Assembly: GCA_024644465.1 (NCBI GenBank)
Contig: JAHEKY010000020.1
Coordinates: 1-37,933, forward strand
Direction of reading: 5' to 3'
Source: Ilumatobacteraceae bacterium
GTDB lineage: Bacteria; Actinomycetota; Acidimicrobiia; Acidimicrobiales; Ilumatobacteraceae
Length of the DNA: 37,933 bases
In this document: positions 1 through 8,660 of the stretch, piece by piece
Layout: every line of letters begins with the position of its first letter
How positions within the stretch are numbered: the first letter of the stretch is position 1
The notes under the pieces: generated by a model
What the model was told of the DNA's origin: nothing
What the model saw: the letters and a program-made list of their open reading frames with translations, nothing else
Databases searched by the model: none
Program-made: the position numbers and the translations under genes

Positions 1-489
1 GTGATCCCGGTCGCCCCGAGCATGGGCGGAGGGGTTGCCCTGACGTTCCTCGAGCGCTCGGCGTTGGCAGATGCGGTCCGCGGCCTCGTCCTCGATTCGC
101 CGCTCGTCGACTTCGGCCGAGCCGTCGATGCCCAGTCCGCCGACGAAAGACTTCCGGTGATCGGGCTTTCGGTGCCGGGGACCCTTGTCGGCACTGCCAA
201 GTGGCTCGCAGCGCGACGATTCGGGGTCGATTGGGATGCCACCGGGCACTTGGACGAGACCGACCGACTCGAGATTCCCGTCCTCGTCTTCCACGGCACC
301 GACGATGACGACGTACCGATCGCCACGAGCCGTGAGCTCGTCGCGGCTCGTCCCGATCTCGTGACGCTGGTCGCGGTCGAGGGCGCCACGCACCTGGCGT
401 CGTGGAACATCGATCCGACGGCCTACGAGGGCACGTTGATCGCGTTCCTCGATCGGCTGAGCGGTGGAAGGGATTCGTCCGGACGCTGA
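1..489 (+). CDS. Alpha/beta hydrolase, 3' end only
   Basis: This is the C-terminal part of a serine hydrolase of the alpha/beta fold; the gene begins left of the window and the first codon here (gtg) need not be its start. The nucleophile elbow is visible as A-P-S-M-G-G-G (Ser at codon 7), a loose version of GxSxGG in which the first Gly is Ala. The acid residue lies in the strand FHGTDDDDVP (codons 98-106), and the catalytic His is in EGATHLASW (codon 131). The order Ser-Asp-His and the spacing fit the family. The fragment is about 160 residues, so perhaps 100-150 residues are missing. Similar proteins include esterases, lysophospholipases and peptidases of the BEM46/FrsA type; the substrate cannot be told. 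It is convergent with the dioxygenase gene that follows. Confidence 0.8.
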   Translation: MIPVAPSMGGGVALTFLERSALADAVRGLVLDSPLVDFGRAVDAQSADERLPVIGLSVPGTLVGTAKWLAARRFGVDWDATGHLDETDRLEIPVLVFHGTDDDDVPIATSRELVAARPDLVTLVAVEGATHLASWNIDPTAYEGTLIAFLDRLSGGRDSSGR

Positions 490-562
490 GGGTCGGCCGT
501 TCCCGAACGGGCGCTGGTGCTCCGAGGCGAAGCACGTTCGATCTACCAGGTCTCCCTCGGGT

Positions 563-1543
563 TCACGCCATCGCGGCGAGGACGCGGCGGTCACCGGTGA
601 ACGGTTTGCGGCCGTGCATCGCCATCACGTTGTCGATCACCAGCACGTCACCGGGCTCCCACGGGAACACCGCCTCGCACGCGTGCGCCACGGCACGCAC
701 GTGCATCAGATCGGCGATGTCGATCGGCGAGCCGTCCCCGTAGGTCACGTGGTTGCCGAGTGTCTCGACGCCCGCGGTGCGCGGATCGATCCGGGCGTCG
801 TCGGTTCCGCCGAACGACACCTTGACACTGGGGATGTCACGGTGCCACTGGTCGGCCTGGTTGTGCCAGCACGTCTCACCGGTGACCGCGTGCTCCAGCA
901 CCGCGGGGTGGGTCGCAGCCGTGCGCAGGCCGAGGCCGGTCCACTCGAACTCCATCCCCGCCTCCCGCAGATACGTCTCGACCGCAGCTCGATCAGCCGT
1001 CTCGAACGTGTCCTGCCACGACTTGCCGACACCTGGGGAGTCGTCAGCGTCCCAGAGGTGCTGGAGGTAGGTGACACCCCGCGTTTCGAACCGGTCCCGA
1101 ATCGCAGGATCGAGCCGGGCGTACACCTCGCGCCCATCGGCGACCGGGGTCTCGCCACCGGTCTCGGAGGGCGTGAGGCAGCAGAAGAACAGCCGGTCCG
1201 GCGACCAGCCGGCGTACGACAACTCGTTGTGCAGAAAGACTTCGAGATGCGCCGGGTACTCGGTCGACGTGTACACCTGGTCGGCCACACCGGTCCGCGG
1301 TGAGTCGCCGCCCGTGTAGTTCCGGAGGTCGGGACTGATCGCGGCGCAGACAGCGCGGAACTCGGTCGCAGACGTGACCTCGAAGCCCCGGATCAGCACC
1401 ACGCCGGCGCGGTGGACGCACGCCTCGATCGCGTCACGCTGCGCCCGGGCCCACGCCGCGGCTGCGTCGGCACTCGTGTCGATCGCACCGGTCTCGGCGA
1501 GCAGGGGCAGCGACCGGTCGGCGTGGAGCGGGTGTGCCTGCAC
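563..1543 (-). CDS. TauD/TfdA-like 2-oxoglutarate/Fe(II) dioxygenase
   Basis: A non-heme iron dioxygenase of the TauD/TfdA (clavaminate synthase-like) fold, 326 aa, which would couple 2-oxoglutarate decarboxylation to hydroxylation of a small cytoplasmic substrate. The iron facial triad is readable: H105-N-E107 in EVFLHNELSY (the acid is Glu rather than Asp, as in SyrP and gamma-butyrobetaine-type relatives) and distal His about 310 in AMHGRKPF, followed by an Arg-rich stretch (R319/R320) suited to bind the 2-oxoglutarate carboxylate. The GTG start is favoured by a perfect AGGAGG at 1550-1555, 6 nt upstream. Glu-type members often act on free or carrier-bound amino acids, but no carrier gene is nearby. 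Family is secure; substrate unknown. Confidence 0.88.
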   Translation of the reverse strand: MQAHPLHADRSLPLLAETGAIDTSADAAAAWARAQRDAIEACVHRAGVVLIRGFEVTSATEFRAVCAAISPDLRNYTGGDSPRTGVADQVYTSTEYPAHLEVFLHNELSYAGWSPDRLFFCCLTPSETGGETPVADGREVYARLDPAIRDRFETRGVTYLQHLWDADDSPGVGKSWQDTFETADRAAVETYLREAGMEFEWTGLGLRTAATHPAVLEHAVTGETCWHNQADQWHRDIPSVKVSFGGTDDARIDPRTAGVETLGNHVTYGDGSPIDIADLMHVRAVAHACEAVFPWEPGDVLVIDNVMAMHGRKPFTGDRRVLAAMA

Positions 1544-1638
1544 GTGCGTCCTCCTACTTGGCGCGAGTCGACGATGGTGGTCGTGTGCCGGTCGGCACGA
1601 CGCTCACCCAATCGTGCCACGACGGAGCGGCCATGTCG

Positions 1639-3708
1639 TCAGAGTGACCAGGTCACGTTCGCCAGCGGGTCGGGCCGATAGCAGCAGTAGGTGCCGGTGT
1701 GCACGCAGTTGTCGAGGTGGGCGGCGAGCGCCGGGTTGTGTTCGGCCAGGCGGCCGATGGCGTAGCGGATCGTGCGGGCGACGGCCATCCGGGCCCGCTC
1801 GGCGTCGCTGCCGACCGCTCGCAGCCGGCCACCGAGGCCGACGGCGTGGGTGAGCTCGGCGATCAGATACTCCCGGTCGCGCTCCGCGAGCTCGGCGCGG
1901 GCGGGATCGTTGCTGCGCAGGGCATCCTCGATGTCGTCGTCGACCTCGGCGAGACGTCGCCGGTAGGCCTGGCGGGCCTGCTCGTCGAGCACCGGAAGCC
2001 CGCTCCCGCTCGTTCCCATCATCGCCGGGTCGCCAGCCGGCACCGGGGCCCCAGTGGGCAACGAGCCGCGCTCGACCGCGACGAGGTCGAGGACGTGGAA
2101 CTCCCGGCCCGGGTGGGCCAGTAGGCGGGCGATGTGACGGAACCCCTTGAGGTCTCCGACCAGTGCGTGCTGACCCGCGAACGAGACGACCCGCGTGTCC
2201 CCGTCGATGCGGAAGCTGGCCGGTTCGTCGTCTCGCTCGACCCCGACCGGGTGGACGACTGCGGGCCCGCCGCCGAGGAGCGCCCGAGTCTGCGTGGCCC
2301 GCAGGCGAGCCCCGAACGCGTCGAACGCCGTCGTGGCAGCACGGCGCTCCAACTCCGCGGATGCGTGGTTGCCCGACCGGTCATGCGCGTCGGCGAGCAC
2401 CGCCCGTGCGACGGCGGTCTCGTACGGGGCGCCGATGTCGGCCCAGGTCGTGACTGCCTCGGTACACCCCGCAATTGCGCTGTCGAAGTCGTCGGCGAGC
2501 AGGGCCGTTCGAGCCTCGCCGAGCGACGCCGAGGCCACGAGCCACGGGCTCCGGTACGAGGCGGCGATCGCCCGCAGCGACTCGCTCGCCCGGCGTGCTG
2601 TGTCGAGATCGCCCGCGGCCACGGCGACTTCCACCTGGGCCTCGAAGAGCGGCGCGAGCGTCAGGTCGCCGAACGGAGGGCGCTCCTTCGACGGCGCCTG
2701 GAACGGGTGGGCGATCGCGTCGGCGATCAGCGCCGTCGCGTCCTCGACCCGGCCCTGCGCGAGCCTCACGAGCGCCAGCCCCGGATGGGGACACCACACG
2801 TGCGAGTGCGCGGCGAGGAACGCCTCCTCCGCTCCGTCGAGGTCGCCCTTGCGGAGGCGGATGTTGCCGAGCTCAGCGAGCGGCCACCCGAACTCGCGCC
2901 GCATCCACGGGCGCAGGTCATCGCAGGCCCGCAGCGCCGCATCCTCGGCAGCGGTGCACGGGCCCGACACCCGCAGGATCTCGGCCCGATGTACCCGGCA
3001 CCGTCCGTGGATCCCGCCGATCGCCGCGCCCAGCCCCCAGCGCTCCATTGCGTCCGTCCACTCCGACGCCATCTCGAACAGGGCGAGCCCCTGGGCGGCG
3101 CAGACGATCTCGCACAGCATCATCCCCGTCGCGAGCGGGTCGACGTCTCCCGTCATCAACACCGCCCCGACCTCGTCGAGCTGCGCGATGCCCTCCTCGA
3201 CCTGCCCCTCCAGGATCGTGACGCGTGCACGAGCGGTCCGCCCGATCACCTCCGCCGCCGGGTTGCCGAGCCGCCCGCCGAGCTCGATCGCCTCGTCGGC
3301 GTGCCGCCGGGCCGCCACCATGTCGCCGCACATGAACCGCTCATACGTCCGCACCGCGGCGACCAACGCCCGGACGGGGTCGTCGTCGTGCCCGTCGAGC
3401 AACCGCTCGGCGCGCTGCAGCCATCCCCGGACCGGTGCCATCAACCCGGTGTCGATCAGCACGAACATCGCGACCATCGCCGCGCTGCGGGCCGCACCTG
3501 TGTGGTCTCCCGACTCGCGTAGCAGGGCGTACTGGTCTTCCCACGCCGCGACCGATGCCTCGAACTCGCCGCTCCCGTAGGCGGCGCGCGCCCGCAGTTC
3601 GAGCAGTGCCGCGGTGCGGGCCTCATCACCGCCGCCGTCGAGCAACTCCAGCGCCGCGGACCACTCACCCCGCTCGATCGCCGCCTCGGCCCCCGCCGCC
3701 AGATCCAT
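1639..3708 (-). CDS. TPR-like protein with actinobacterial AAA-associated C-terminal domain
   Basis: A 689-aa protein. Residues 1 to about 495 are degenerate Ala-rich helical pairs of the tetratricopeptide type (repeats such as GDLDGAEEAFLAAHS). Residues 499-689 form a conserved domain I know from the C-termini of actinobacterial AAA/guanylate-cyclase-like regulators: a strand section ending LKGFRHIARLLAHPGREFH, a linker, a helical pair rich in Arg/Glu, and the tail TGTYCCYRPDP. Here the usual ATPase or cyclase module is missing. The open frame continues upstream to 4464 but overlaps the cupin gene on the other strand, so I start at ATG 3708, where family-like helical sequence begins. A 15-nt palindrome sits directly upstream and no Shine-Dalgarno is visible. 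Likely a cytoplasmic scaffold or regulator; function unknown. Confidence 0.85.
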   Translation of the reverse strand: MDLAAGAEAAIERGEWSAALELLDGGGDEARTAALLELRARAAYGSGEFEASVAAWEDQYALLRESGDHTGAARSAAMVAMFVLIDTGLMAPVRGWLQRAERLLDGHDDDPVRALVAAVRTYERFMCGDMVAARRHADEAIELGGRLGNPAAEVIGRTARARVTILEGQVEEGIAQLDEVGAVLMTGDVDPLATGMMLCEIVCAAQGLALFEMASEWTDAMERWGLGAAIGGIHGRCRVHRAEILRVSGPCTAAEDAALRACDDLRPWMRREFGWPLAELGNIRLRKGDLDGAEEAFLAAHSHVWCPHPGLALVRLAQGRVEDATALIADAIAHPFQAPSKERPPFGDLTLAPLFEAQVEVAVAAGDLDTARRASESLRAIAASYRSPWLVASASLGEARTALLADDFDSAIAGCTEAVTTWADIGAPYETAVARAVLADAHDRSGNHASAELERRAATTAFDAFGARLRATQTRALLGGGPAVVHPVGVERDDEPASFRIDGDTRVVSFAGQHALVGDLKGFRHIARLLAHPGREFHVLDLVAVERGSLPTGAPVPAGDPAMMGTSGSGLPVLDEQARQAYRRRLAEVDDDIEDALRSNDPARAELAERDREYLIAELTHAVGLGGRLRAVGSDAERARMAVARTIRYAIGRLAEHNPALAAHLDNCVHTGTYCCYRPDPLANVTWSL

Positions 3709-3723
3709 TGTCACATTGTGACA
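3709..3723. promoter_or_regulatory. Palindromic operator candidate between TPR gene and cupin gene
   Basis: The 15-mer TGTCACATTGTGACA is an inverted repeat of TGTCACA around one T. It ends exactly at the base before the TPR gene's ATG and lies about 95 nt upstream of the divergent cupin gene. Read on the minus strand it contains CACAAT six bases before the ATG, which could be the -10 box of a leaderless transcript. A dimeric regulator bound here would block the TPR gene and could affect the cupin gene. Binding is inference. Confidence 0.5.
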
Positions 3724-3816
3724 GTGATCCTCACGCCCTGATTGCACGACGTCCGATCGCCAGCAACGACAGCGCCCGGACGCCGACAACCAGACAACGG
3801 CACAAGGAGACATCAA

Positions 3817-4200
3817 ATGCACATCACCAAGAGCGACATCCCCGTCAGGATCGAGGTCCCCGGGGCGATCGCCCGCCAACTCCCCGACTTCGGCGTCGCC
3901 GACGGTGACATCGGCGCCGAGTACTTCAGCCTCGGAGCGGGGACCGACTTCGCACCGCTGCTCGCCGGCCTCGACGGCGACGCGTGCCACGCACCGCACT
4001 GGGGCTACGTCATCCAGGGCGACCTCGTCGTCAGCTACACCGACGGGAAGACCGAGCAGTGCCGGACCGGCGACGTGTTCTACTGGCCTGCGGGACACAG
4101 CGTGCGCGTCGATGAGGACGCGGAGCTCATCCTCTTCAGCCCCCAGGTCAGCCACGGCGTCGTGATGGACCACATCGCCGCCAAGCTCGCCACCGCCTGA
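3817..4200 (+). CDS. Small single-domain cupin protein
   Basis: A 127-aa protein consisting of one cupin beta-barrel. The metal-binding motif 1 is around HAPHWGYVIQGDLVV (residues 58-72) and motif 2 is GDVFYWPAGHS (residues 85-95), so the His ligands are probably H58, H61 and H94, with Glu80 a further candidate. The ATG at 3817 has AAGGAGA at 3804-3810; an upstream in-frame ATG at 3742 gives only a low-complexity extension. Single cupins of this size include small-molecule sensors, isomerases and dioxygenases; nothing tells which. It diverges from the TPR gene across a palindrome and may share its regulator. It is convergent with, and only 10 nt from, the macro-domain gene. Confidence 0.88.
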   Translation: MHITKSDIPVRIEVPGAIARQLPDFGVADGDIGAEYFSLGAGTDFAPLLAGLDGDACHAPHWGYVIQGDLVVSYTDGKTEQCRTGDVFYWPAGHSVRVDEDAELILFSPQVSHGVVMDHIAAKLATA

Positions 4201-4210
4201 CCGCCCCGGT

Positions 4211-4729
4211 TCAGGCGTCGGCGAGCAGGCCGTCGTACAAGCGGCGGGTCTCGTCGTCGTGGCACACGAACCGCACCAGCTCGACGCCGGTCGGCGTACT
4301 CCGCGCGGTGGCGACCGCGATCGCCGCGGCCTCCGCCCGCGGATAGCGGTACACGCCCGTCGAGATCGCGGGGAACGCGACCGATCTCGCGCCCACCTCG
4401 TCGGCGCGGGCCAGCGACGTCCGGTAGCACGACGCCAGGAACTCGGGTTCGCCGTCGCCGCCACCGTGCCAGACCGGGCCGACCGTGTGGATCACCCAGC
4501 GCGCCGGCAGGCGGTAGCCGTTCGTGACCTTGGCGTCGCCCGTGGCGCAGCCACCGAGCCGGCGGCACTCGTCGAGCAGGTCGGACCCGGCGGCGCGGTG
4601 GATCGCACCGTCGACGCCGCCGCCGCCCAGCAGCGAGGAGTTCGCCGCGTTGACGATTGCGTCGACCCGCTCGGTCGTGATGTCGCCGGTCGCCGCCTCG
4701 AGTCGCGGGATCGATGGTCGGGCGCTCAT
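4211..4729 (-). CDS. Macro-domain protein, probable O-acetyl-ADP-ribose / ADP-ribosyl hydrolase
   Basis: A 172-aa stand-alone macro domain of the MacroD/YmdB type, which hydrolyses O-acetyl-ADP-ribose and removes ADP-ribose from acidic side chains in the cytoplasm. The diagnostic segments are all present: GDIT at 15-18 (adenine-binding Asp16), [18 protein letters not shown] at 27-44 with the catalytic Asn27/Asn30 and the Gly-rich loop and Asp40, and the phosphate loop ISTGVYRYP. The length is normal for the family. The frame is open upstream to 5008, but that overlaps the start of the divergent FUSC gene; ATG 4729 gives the standard N-terminus, with a weak GGCGAG just before it. No partner ADP-ribosyltransferase is visible nearby. 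Confidence 0.92.
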   Translation of the reverse strand: MSARPSIPRLEAATGDITTERVDAIVNAANSSLLGGGGVDGAIHRAAGSDLLDECRRLGGCATGDAKVTNGYRLPARWVIHTVGPVWHGGGDGEPEFLASCYRTSLARADEVGARSVAFPAISTGVYRYPRAEAAAIAVATARSTPTGVELVRFVCHDDETRRLYDGLLADA

Positions 4730-4812
4730 CTCGCCAGTTTCGCACCGCGACGCCAGGGCCCGGCGTCCGCCGCCGTGTTTGACCGGCCCCGGAAGCGTGC
4801 ACGCTCGCAGGT

Positions 4813-5991
4813 ATGGGCGCACATCTCTGGCAGCGCGGGCTCGAACGGCTCGCGGACGCGCTCGGGCGGTCGCGCTGGCCGACACGACGGGACGACCTCG
4901 CTCAGCGATTCGCCGCGTGGCGGTGGCCGGCATTCCAGATGAGCGTCGCCGCGGCCCTCGCATACTTCGCCGCCACCGTCGTCGCCGAGCGTTCAGCCAG
5001 CTACGCACCGATCACGGCCGTCGCCGCAATCGGCTTCGGGCGGGAGCGGCGGATCGAGCGCGGCGGGCTGCTGATCGCCGGGCTCGCCGTCGGCGTCGTC
5101 GTCGCCGAAGCGACATCGGCCTGGCTCGGGGGCGTGTGGTGGCAGGTCGGGCTCGTGCTCGGGGTCAGTGCGCTGATCGCCGGCATCGTGCTCGACGCCG
5201 AACTCGCCGTCGCCTACGCGGCGATCAATGCAGCGGTCCTGATCGCGGTGCCCGGCTCGGAAGGGTGGGTGCCCGAACGGGCGATCGCTGCTGCTGTCGG
5301 CGTGCTCGTCGCGATCGCCGTCGTGCTGCTGCTGATGCCGCCGTCGCCAGACCGTCAGCTGCGGTTCAGCCTGCAGCGGCTCGGTACGGCCGCGTCCGCC
5401 GCCGCCGTCGCCGCCGTCGAGGCGCTGGAGGAACCGTTCGACGCCGACCGCTCGTTCGCCGAGGGTGACGACCGTGCCACGATTGCCGCCGCCCGGCGGC
5501 TCGACGACGAGATCGAGCGCAACCATTCGACGGCCGACCACGCCCGCCAGATCACGCGCTGGTCACCGATCCGCCGTCTGCGGCCCCGCGATGGGGCCTA
5601 TCTGCGCGACCTGGCGCACGACCTGCGACCGACGTTGCGGACGATGTCGACGATCGTCCGGCTGAGCGACCGGATGCTGCTCCACGGCGTCCACGCCGAC
5701 CCCCGCACGATCAGCGCGATCAACGCGGTCGGCGAGATCACCGAGGCGGTCGTCGATCAGCTCGGCGATCGTCGAGACCTCGACGCCGAAACCCGGCGGC
5801 AGCTGCAGGCGGCCGTCGACCGCCTGGACGGCACCCCGCTCGAACACGCCTCCGAGCTCGCGGTGCACGAGGAGCTGCGCGGGATGCTCGCCGACCTCCA
5901 CGACGTCGTCCGGCATCACGGCAGTTGCGACCTGCCCGGTCCGGAGCATTTCGCCGCCGAGCAGGGCGGCATCCGCCTCGGCCCGACCTGA
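4813..5991 (+). CDS. FUSC/aromatic acid exporter-like membrane protein
   Basis: A 392-aa inner-membrane protein. The first 40 residues are basic and cytoplasmic; residues about 40-180 hold a run of hydrophobic helices (for example [43 protein letters not shown] and [12 protein letters not shown]), ending at PPSPDRQ. The remaining 200 residues are soluble, Arg/Asp-rich and helical. This layout is that of half of an FUSC/ArAE protein (YccS, AaeB), which export aromatic or other weak acids. The ATG at 4813 is the first after the divergent macro gene, and no good ribosome-binding site precedes it. The substrate is not predictable. It converges on the lipoprotein gene across a GC-rich hairpin. Confidence 0.8.
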   Translation: MGAHLWQRGLERLADALGRSRWPTRRDDLAQRFAAWRWPAFQMSVAAALAYFAATVVAERSASYAPITAVAAIGFGRERRIERGGLLIAGLAVGVVVAEATSAWLGGVWWQVGLVLGVSALIAGIVLDAELAVAYAAINAAVLIAVPGSEGWVPERAIAAAVGVLVAIAVVLLLMPPSPDRQLRFSLQRLGTAASAAAVAAVEALEEPFDADRSFAEGDDRATIAAARRLDDEIERNHSTADHARQITRWSPIRRLRPRDGAYLRDLAHDLRPTLRTMSTIVRLSDRMLLHGVHADPRTISAINAVGEITEAVVDQLGDRRDLDAETRRQLQAAVDRLDGTPLEHASELAVHEELRGMLADLHDVVRHHGSCDLPGPEHFAAEQGGIRLGPT

Positions 5992-6013
5992 GCACGTCGG
6001 GCGACGCGGATCG

Positions 6014-6048
6014 GCCGCGCCGCCGGGCACGAGGCGCGGCGGCGCGGC
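6014..6048. terminator. GC-rich hairpin between convergent genes
   Basis: GCCGCGCCGCC at 6014-6024 pairs perfectly with GGCGGCGCGGC at 6038-6048, an 11-bp stem with a 13-nt loop. It sits between the ends of the FUSC gene (5991, +) and the lipoprotein gene (6055, -), the right place for a shared terminator. There is no T-run, which is usual in high-GC actinobacteria. Confidence 0.55.
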
Positions 6049-6054
6049 ATAGCG

Positions 6055-6492
6055 TCAGGACGGTGTGAGGTGGAACGTCTGCGGCCCGTCGGGCAGCTCG
6101 ACGGTGACCGACACGACCCGGAAGCCACTGCTGTCGGTGTCGTCGAGCTCGACGGTCATCCGGCCGAGGCGGTAGTCCTCGGTCAGCGCCATCTGCTCGG
6201 CGCCGCGACGCGCGATGCGCACATCGGGCGACAACTCGCTCTCGCTCATGCCGAGCAGCCCGTGAGCTTCCTGAATCGTCTGGTCGACGGGGAACTCGTC
6301 GCCGATCGGATCGCTCGGTGCCGGATTCCCGGTGCCGTCCTCGTAGCAGTCTGCGTCGCCGACGAGGCATGCCCCGCCGGCCGCGCCACCGGTCGAGTCG
6401 CCCGGTTCGGCTGCGTCCGTGTCCGAGCCGCAGGCGGCGGCGCCGATCGCCAGCACGCCGACCATCAGCGTCGTTGCGAACGTTCTGTACAT
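6055..6492 (-). CDS. Small secreted lipoprotein of unknown function
   Basis: A 145-aa lipoprotein. The N-terminus has a short basic n-region, a hydrophobic stretch, and a lipobox IGAAAC with the lipidated Cys at position 21. An Asp/Gly/Thr-rich linker follows, then a region with two Cys residues (C42 and C49) that may form a disulfide. The C-terminal part, from about residue 70, contains HGLLGMSESEL and RRGAEQMALTEDYRLGRMTVELD. This resembles the PF11720-like 'peptidase inhibitor I78' layout (GxxExxAxxxxPxxxRxxRPGxxxTMDxRxxRLNVxxD), so an I78-type inhibitor fold is possible; I hold that lightly. GAAAGGAAA upstream supports the ATG. It diverges from the potassium channel gene across a 273-nt region. 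Confidence 0.8.
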   Translation of the reverse strand: MYRTFATTLMVGVLAIGAAACGSDTDAAEPGDSTGGAAGGACLVGDADCYEDGTGNPAPSDPIGDEFPVDQTIQEAHGLLGMSESELSPDVRIARRGAEQMALTEDYRLGRMTVELDDTDSSGFRVVSVTVELPDGPQTFHLTPS

Positions 6493-6661
6493 GGGGGGTT
6501 TCCTTTCGTCACGCCGGGGCTCACCCGGACGCCTTTCGATCGCCGAACCGTTCGGCGCATCCGATCGATTCGACGCCGCCCACCGGCGGCCTGGTTCCCG
6601 CCCACGGTGTGCATCCGGTCACAGTCGTCTCCGTGCGAGGCGCCACTGCGACTCCAGTAGC

Positions 6662-6674
6662 CGTGCCTGGCACG
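6662..6674. repeat. Short palindrome CGTGCCTGGCACG flanked by a 10-bp direct repeat
   Basis: The 13-nt palindrome has the core GTGCCTGGCAC, identical to the centre of the larger palindrome at 8578-8614. ACTGCGACTC occurs on both sides, at 6645-6654 and 6675-6684. It lies in the 273-nt intergenic region between the lipoprotein and channel genes, where I see no other clear element. Confidence 0.5.
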
Positions 6675-6765
6675 ACTGCGACTCGGCCCGCGGCCGGTCT
6701 CCGCATCTCGCCGCCGTCGCCGGCTGTGACAACATCAGTTCGGTGAGATCGTCTGGCGTCCCGCC

Positions 6766-8559
6766 GTGTTGAAGTCGCTCGGCGCGACCATGGCCCAGGT
6801 CACGCAGCGGCTGCGCGCCGGCGACACGACGCCGGAGCCTGGGCGGTACGACCGAGCGCAGCACCTCGCCCACCGTGCCGAGCGACGGCGCCAGCTGAAG
6901 ACGATTGCGGTCCTTGCCGTCCTTTTCGTCGCGATGGTCGGCACGTTCAGCTTCGCGTTCCACGAGCTGATGGATCGCGAGGGCCGCTCGTTCTCGTGGC
7001 CGACGAGCGTCTACTGGACGCTGACCACGATGACGACGCTCGGCTTCGGTGACATCACCTTCGAGTCCGACGCCGGCCGCATCTTCTCGGTGATCGTGCT
7101 GCTCTCGGGGTCGGCGTTCCTGCTCGTGATGCTTCCGTTCGTGTTCATCCAGTTCGTCTTCATCCCCTGGATGAACGATCGCGAGCGGCGGCGCGCGCCC
7201 CGGTCAGTGCCGAGCTCGGTCGCCGGCCATGTCATCCTCACCTCTCTCGGCTCGATCGAAGAGGCCCTGCTCGATCGAGCCGAACAGGCCGGCGTGCCCT
7301 ACGTCGTCATCGTCGAGGACGTGGACGACGCCGGACGACTGCACGACGAGGGACGAACGGTGATGCTCGGTGAGCTCGACGACCCGCGCACCTATCACAA
7401 CGCGCGGGTCGGGCAGGCCGCGATGGTGGTGGCCACCCAGAACGACCAGACCAACACCAACATCGCATTCACCGTCCGCGAGGTCGCGCCGCAGATCGAG
7501 ATCGTCGCCAGCGCCAACTCGCCGGCATCGGTCGACATCTTGGAGATCGCCGGAGCCAACCACGTCGTGCAGCTCGGTGAGATCCTCGGTGAGGCGATGG
7601 CGGCCCGCACGCTCGGACTCGGTGGGCGGAGCCACAAGATCGGCAGCTTCGCCGGTCTGCAGATCGCGGAGGCCGGCGCGGTCGGTACCGACCTGGTCGA
7701 TCACACGCTCGCCGAGTCGCGGTTGAGGGAGCGGTTCGGCGTGGGGCTGATCGGGGTGTGGGATCGCGGCGACTTCGCCATTGCCACCGCCGACACGGTG
7801 CTGCGCGACTCGTCGATGTTGCTGCTCGCTGCGACGGCCGAGCAGCTCGCTGCCTTTGATCGCGCGTACGCCACCGACTCGCCGACCGCGAAGAACGCGG
7901 TGATCGTAGGTGGCGGCCGAGTCGGCCGAGCGGTCGGGCGTGCCTTCGCCGATGAGGGCATCGAGTTCGCGATCGTCGAGCAGTTGGCCGAGCGGGAGCG
8001 CGAGGGCGTGCGGTACGTGATCGGCGACGCCGCGGACCGTCCGGTGCTCGAGGAGGCCGGAATCAACGACGCCGGCGCGGTGCTGATCACCACGCACGAC
8101 GACAACGTCAACGTCTACCTGACCCGTTACTGCCGCGGGCTGCGACCGGATGCGCGGATCGTGTCCCGGTCGAGACTGGACCGCAACGTGTCGACGCTGT
8201 ACCGAGCCGGCGCCGACGCCGTGCTGTCGTACGCCGGCACCGGGTCGGCGGCGATCTGGAACCACTTCCGCGGCGACGAGACGTTGCTCGTTGCGCACGG
8301 GCTCAACCTGTTCCGTACGCCGATCCCGCGTGAACTCGCCGGGACGACGTTGGCCGACGCGCACGTCTACCGGCGCACGCAGTGCAACGTCGTGGCGGTC
8401 GAGGCCGACGGCGTGATCAGCGGAACCCCCGACCCCCACGTTCCGCTGCCGGCCGACGGCGAGCTCGTGATGGTCGCAACCGACGTCGCCGAGGCCCGCT
8501 TCTCCGAGGTCTTCCCGCATGCCCGGCAACGACCGCTGTTCGATCGCGTCCGGCGCTGA
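6766..8559 (+). CDS. Two-TM potassium channel with two RCK modules
   Basis: A 597-aa membrane protein for gated K+ passage. TM1 is at about 45-66; the pore helix and selectivity filter TTLGFGD are at 90-96 (GFG in place of GYG is common in bacterial channels); TM2 is at about 105-135. Two tandem RCK (TrkA-N plus TrkA-C) units follow. The second has a proper nucleotide-binding loop VGGGRVGRAVGRAF near 377-391. The first is degenerate at the equivalent place (LTSLGSIEEAL), so it may not bind nucleotide. Chains with two RCK domains form the gating ring as tetramers, like BK or GsuK channels. GTG 6766 is used; ATG 6790 is a good alternative. The gene stands alone. Confidence 0.92.
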   Translation: MLKSLGATMAQVTQRLRAGDTTPEPGRYDRAQHLAHRAERRRQLKTIAVLAVLFVAMVGTFSFAFHELMDREGRSFSWPTSVYWTLTTMTTLGFGDITFESDAGRIFSVIVLLSGSAFLLVMLPFVFIQFVFIPWMNDRERRRAPRSVPSSVAGHVILTSLGSIEEALLDRAEQAGVPYVVIVEDVDDAGRLHDEGRTVMLGELDDPRTYHNARVGQAAMVVATQNDQTNTNIAFTVREVAPQIEIVASANSPASVDILEIAGANHVVQLGEILGEAMAARTLGLGGRSHKIGSFAGLQIAEAGAVGTDLVDHTLAESRLRERFGVGLIGVWDRGDFAIATADTVLRDSSMLLLAATAEQLAAFDRAYATDSPTAKNAVIVGGGRVGRAVGRAFADEGIEFAIVEQLAEREREGVRYVIGDAADRPVLEEAGINDAGAVLITTHDDNVNVYLTRYCRGLRPDARIVSRSRLDRNVSTLYRAGADAVLSYAGTGSAAIWNHFRGDETLLVAHGLNLFRTPIPRELAGTTLADAHVYRRTQCNVVAVEADGVISGTPDPHVPLPADGELVMVATDVAEARFSEVFPHARQRPLFDRVRR

Positions 8560-8577
8560 CGGCTGACGGCCGGCAGG

Positions 8578-8614
8578 GGTGTTACAGCTGGTGCCTGGCA
8601 CCAGATGTAACACC
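8578..8614. repeat. 37-nt near-perfect palindrome after the channel gene
   Basis: An 18-nt arm (8578-8595) is the reverse complement of 8597-8614 at 17 of 18 positions, around a single T. The core is GTGCCTGGCAC. It lies 18 nt after the channel stop codon and 46 nt before the GcvT-like gene. It could act as a terminator, but its core is shared with palindromes at 6662 and 14019, which suggests a dispersed repeat. Confidence 0.7.
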
Positions 8615-8660
8615 TTCGTCCGCACGATTGGGCGTGCGGTGACGCGGTACGGTCCGCTGC

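Noticed and set aside
3709-4464. N-terminal extension of the TPR protein to 941 aa
   Set aside because: The extra 252 residues are Arg/Pro/Asp-rich shadow sequence antisense to the cupin gene; helical protein starts at ATG 3708.
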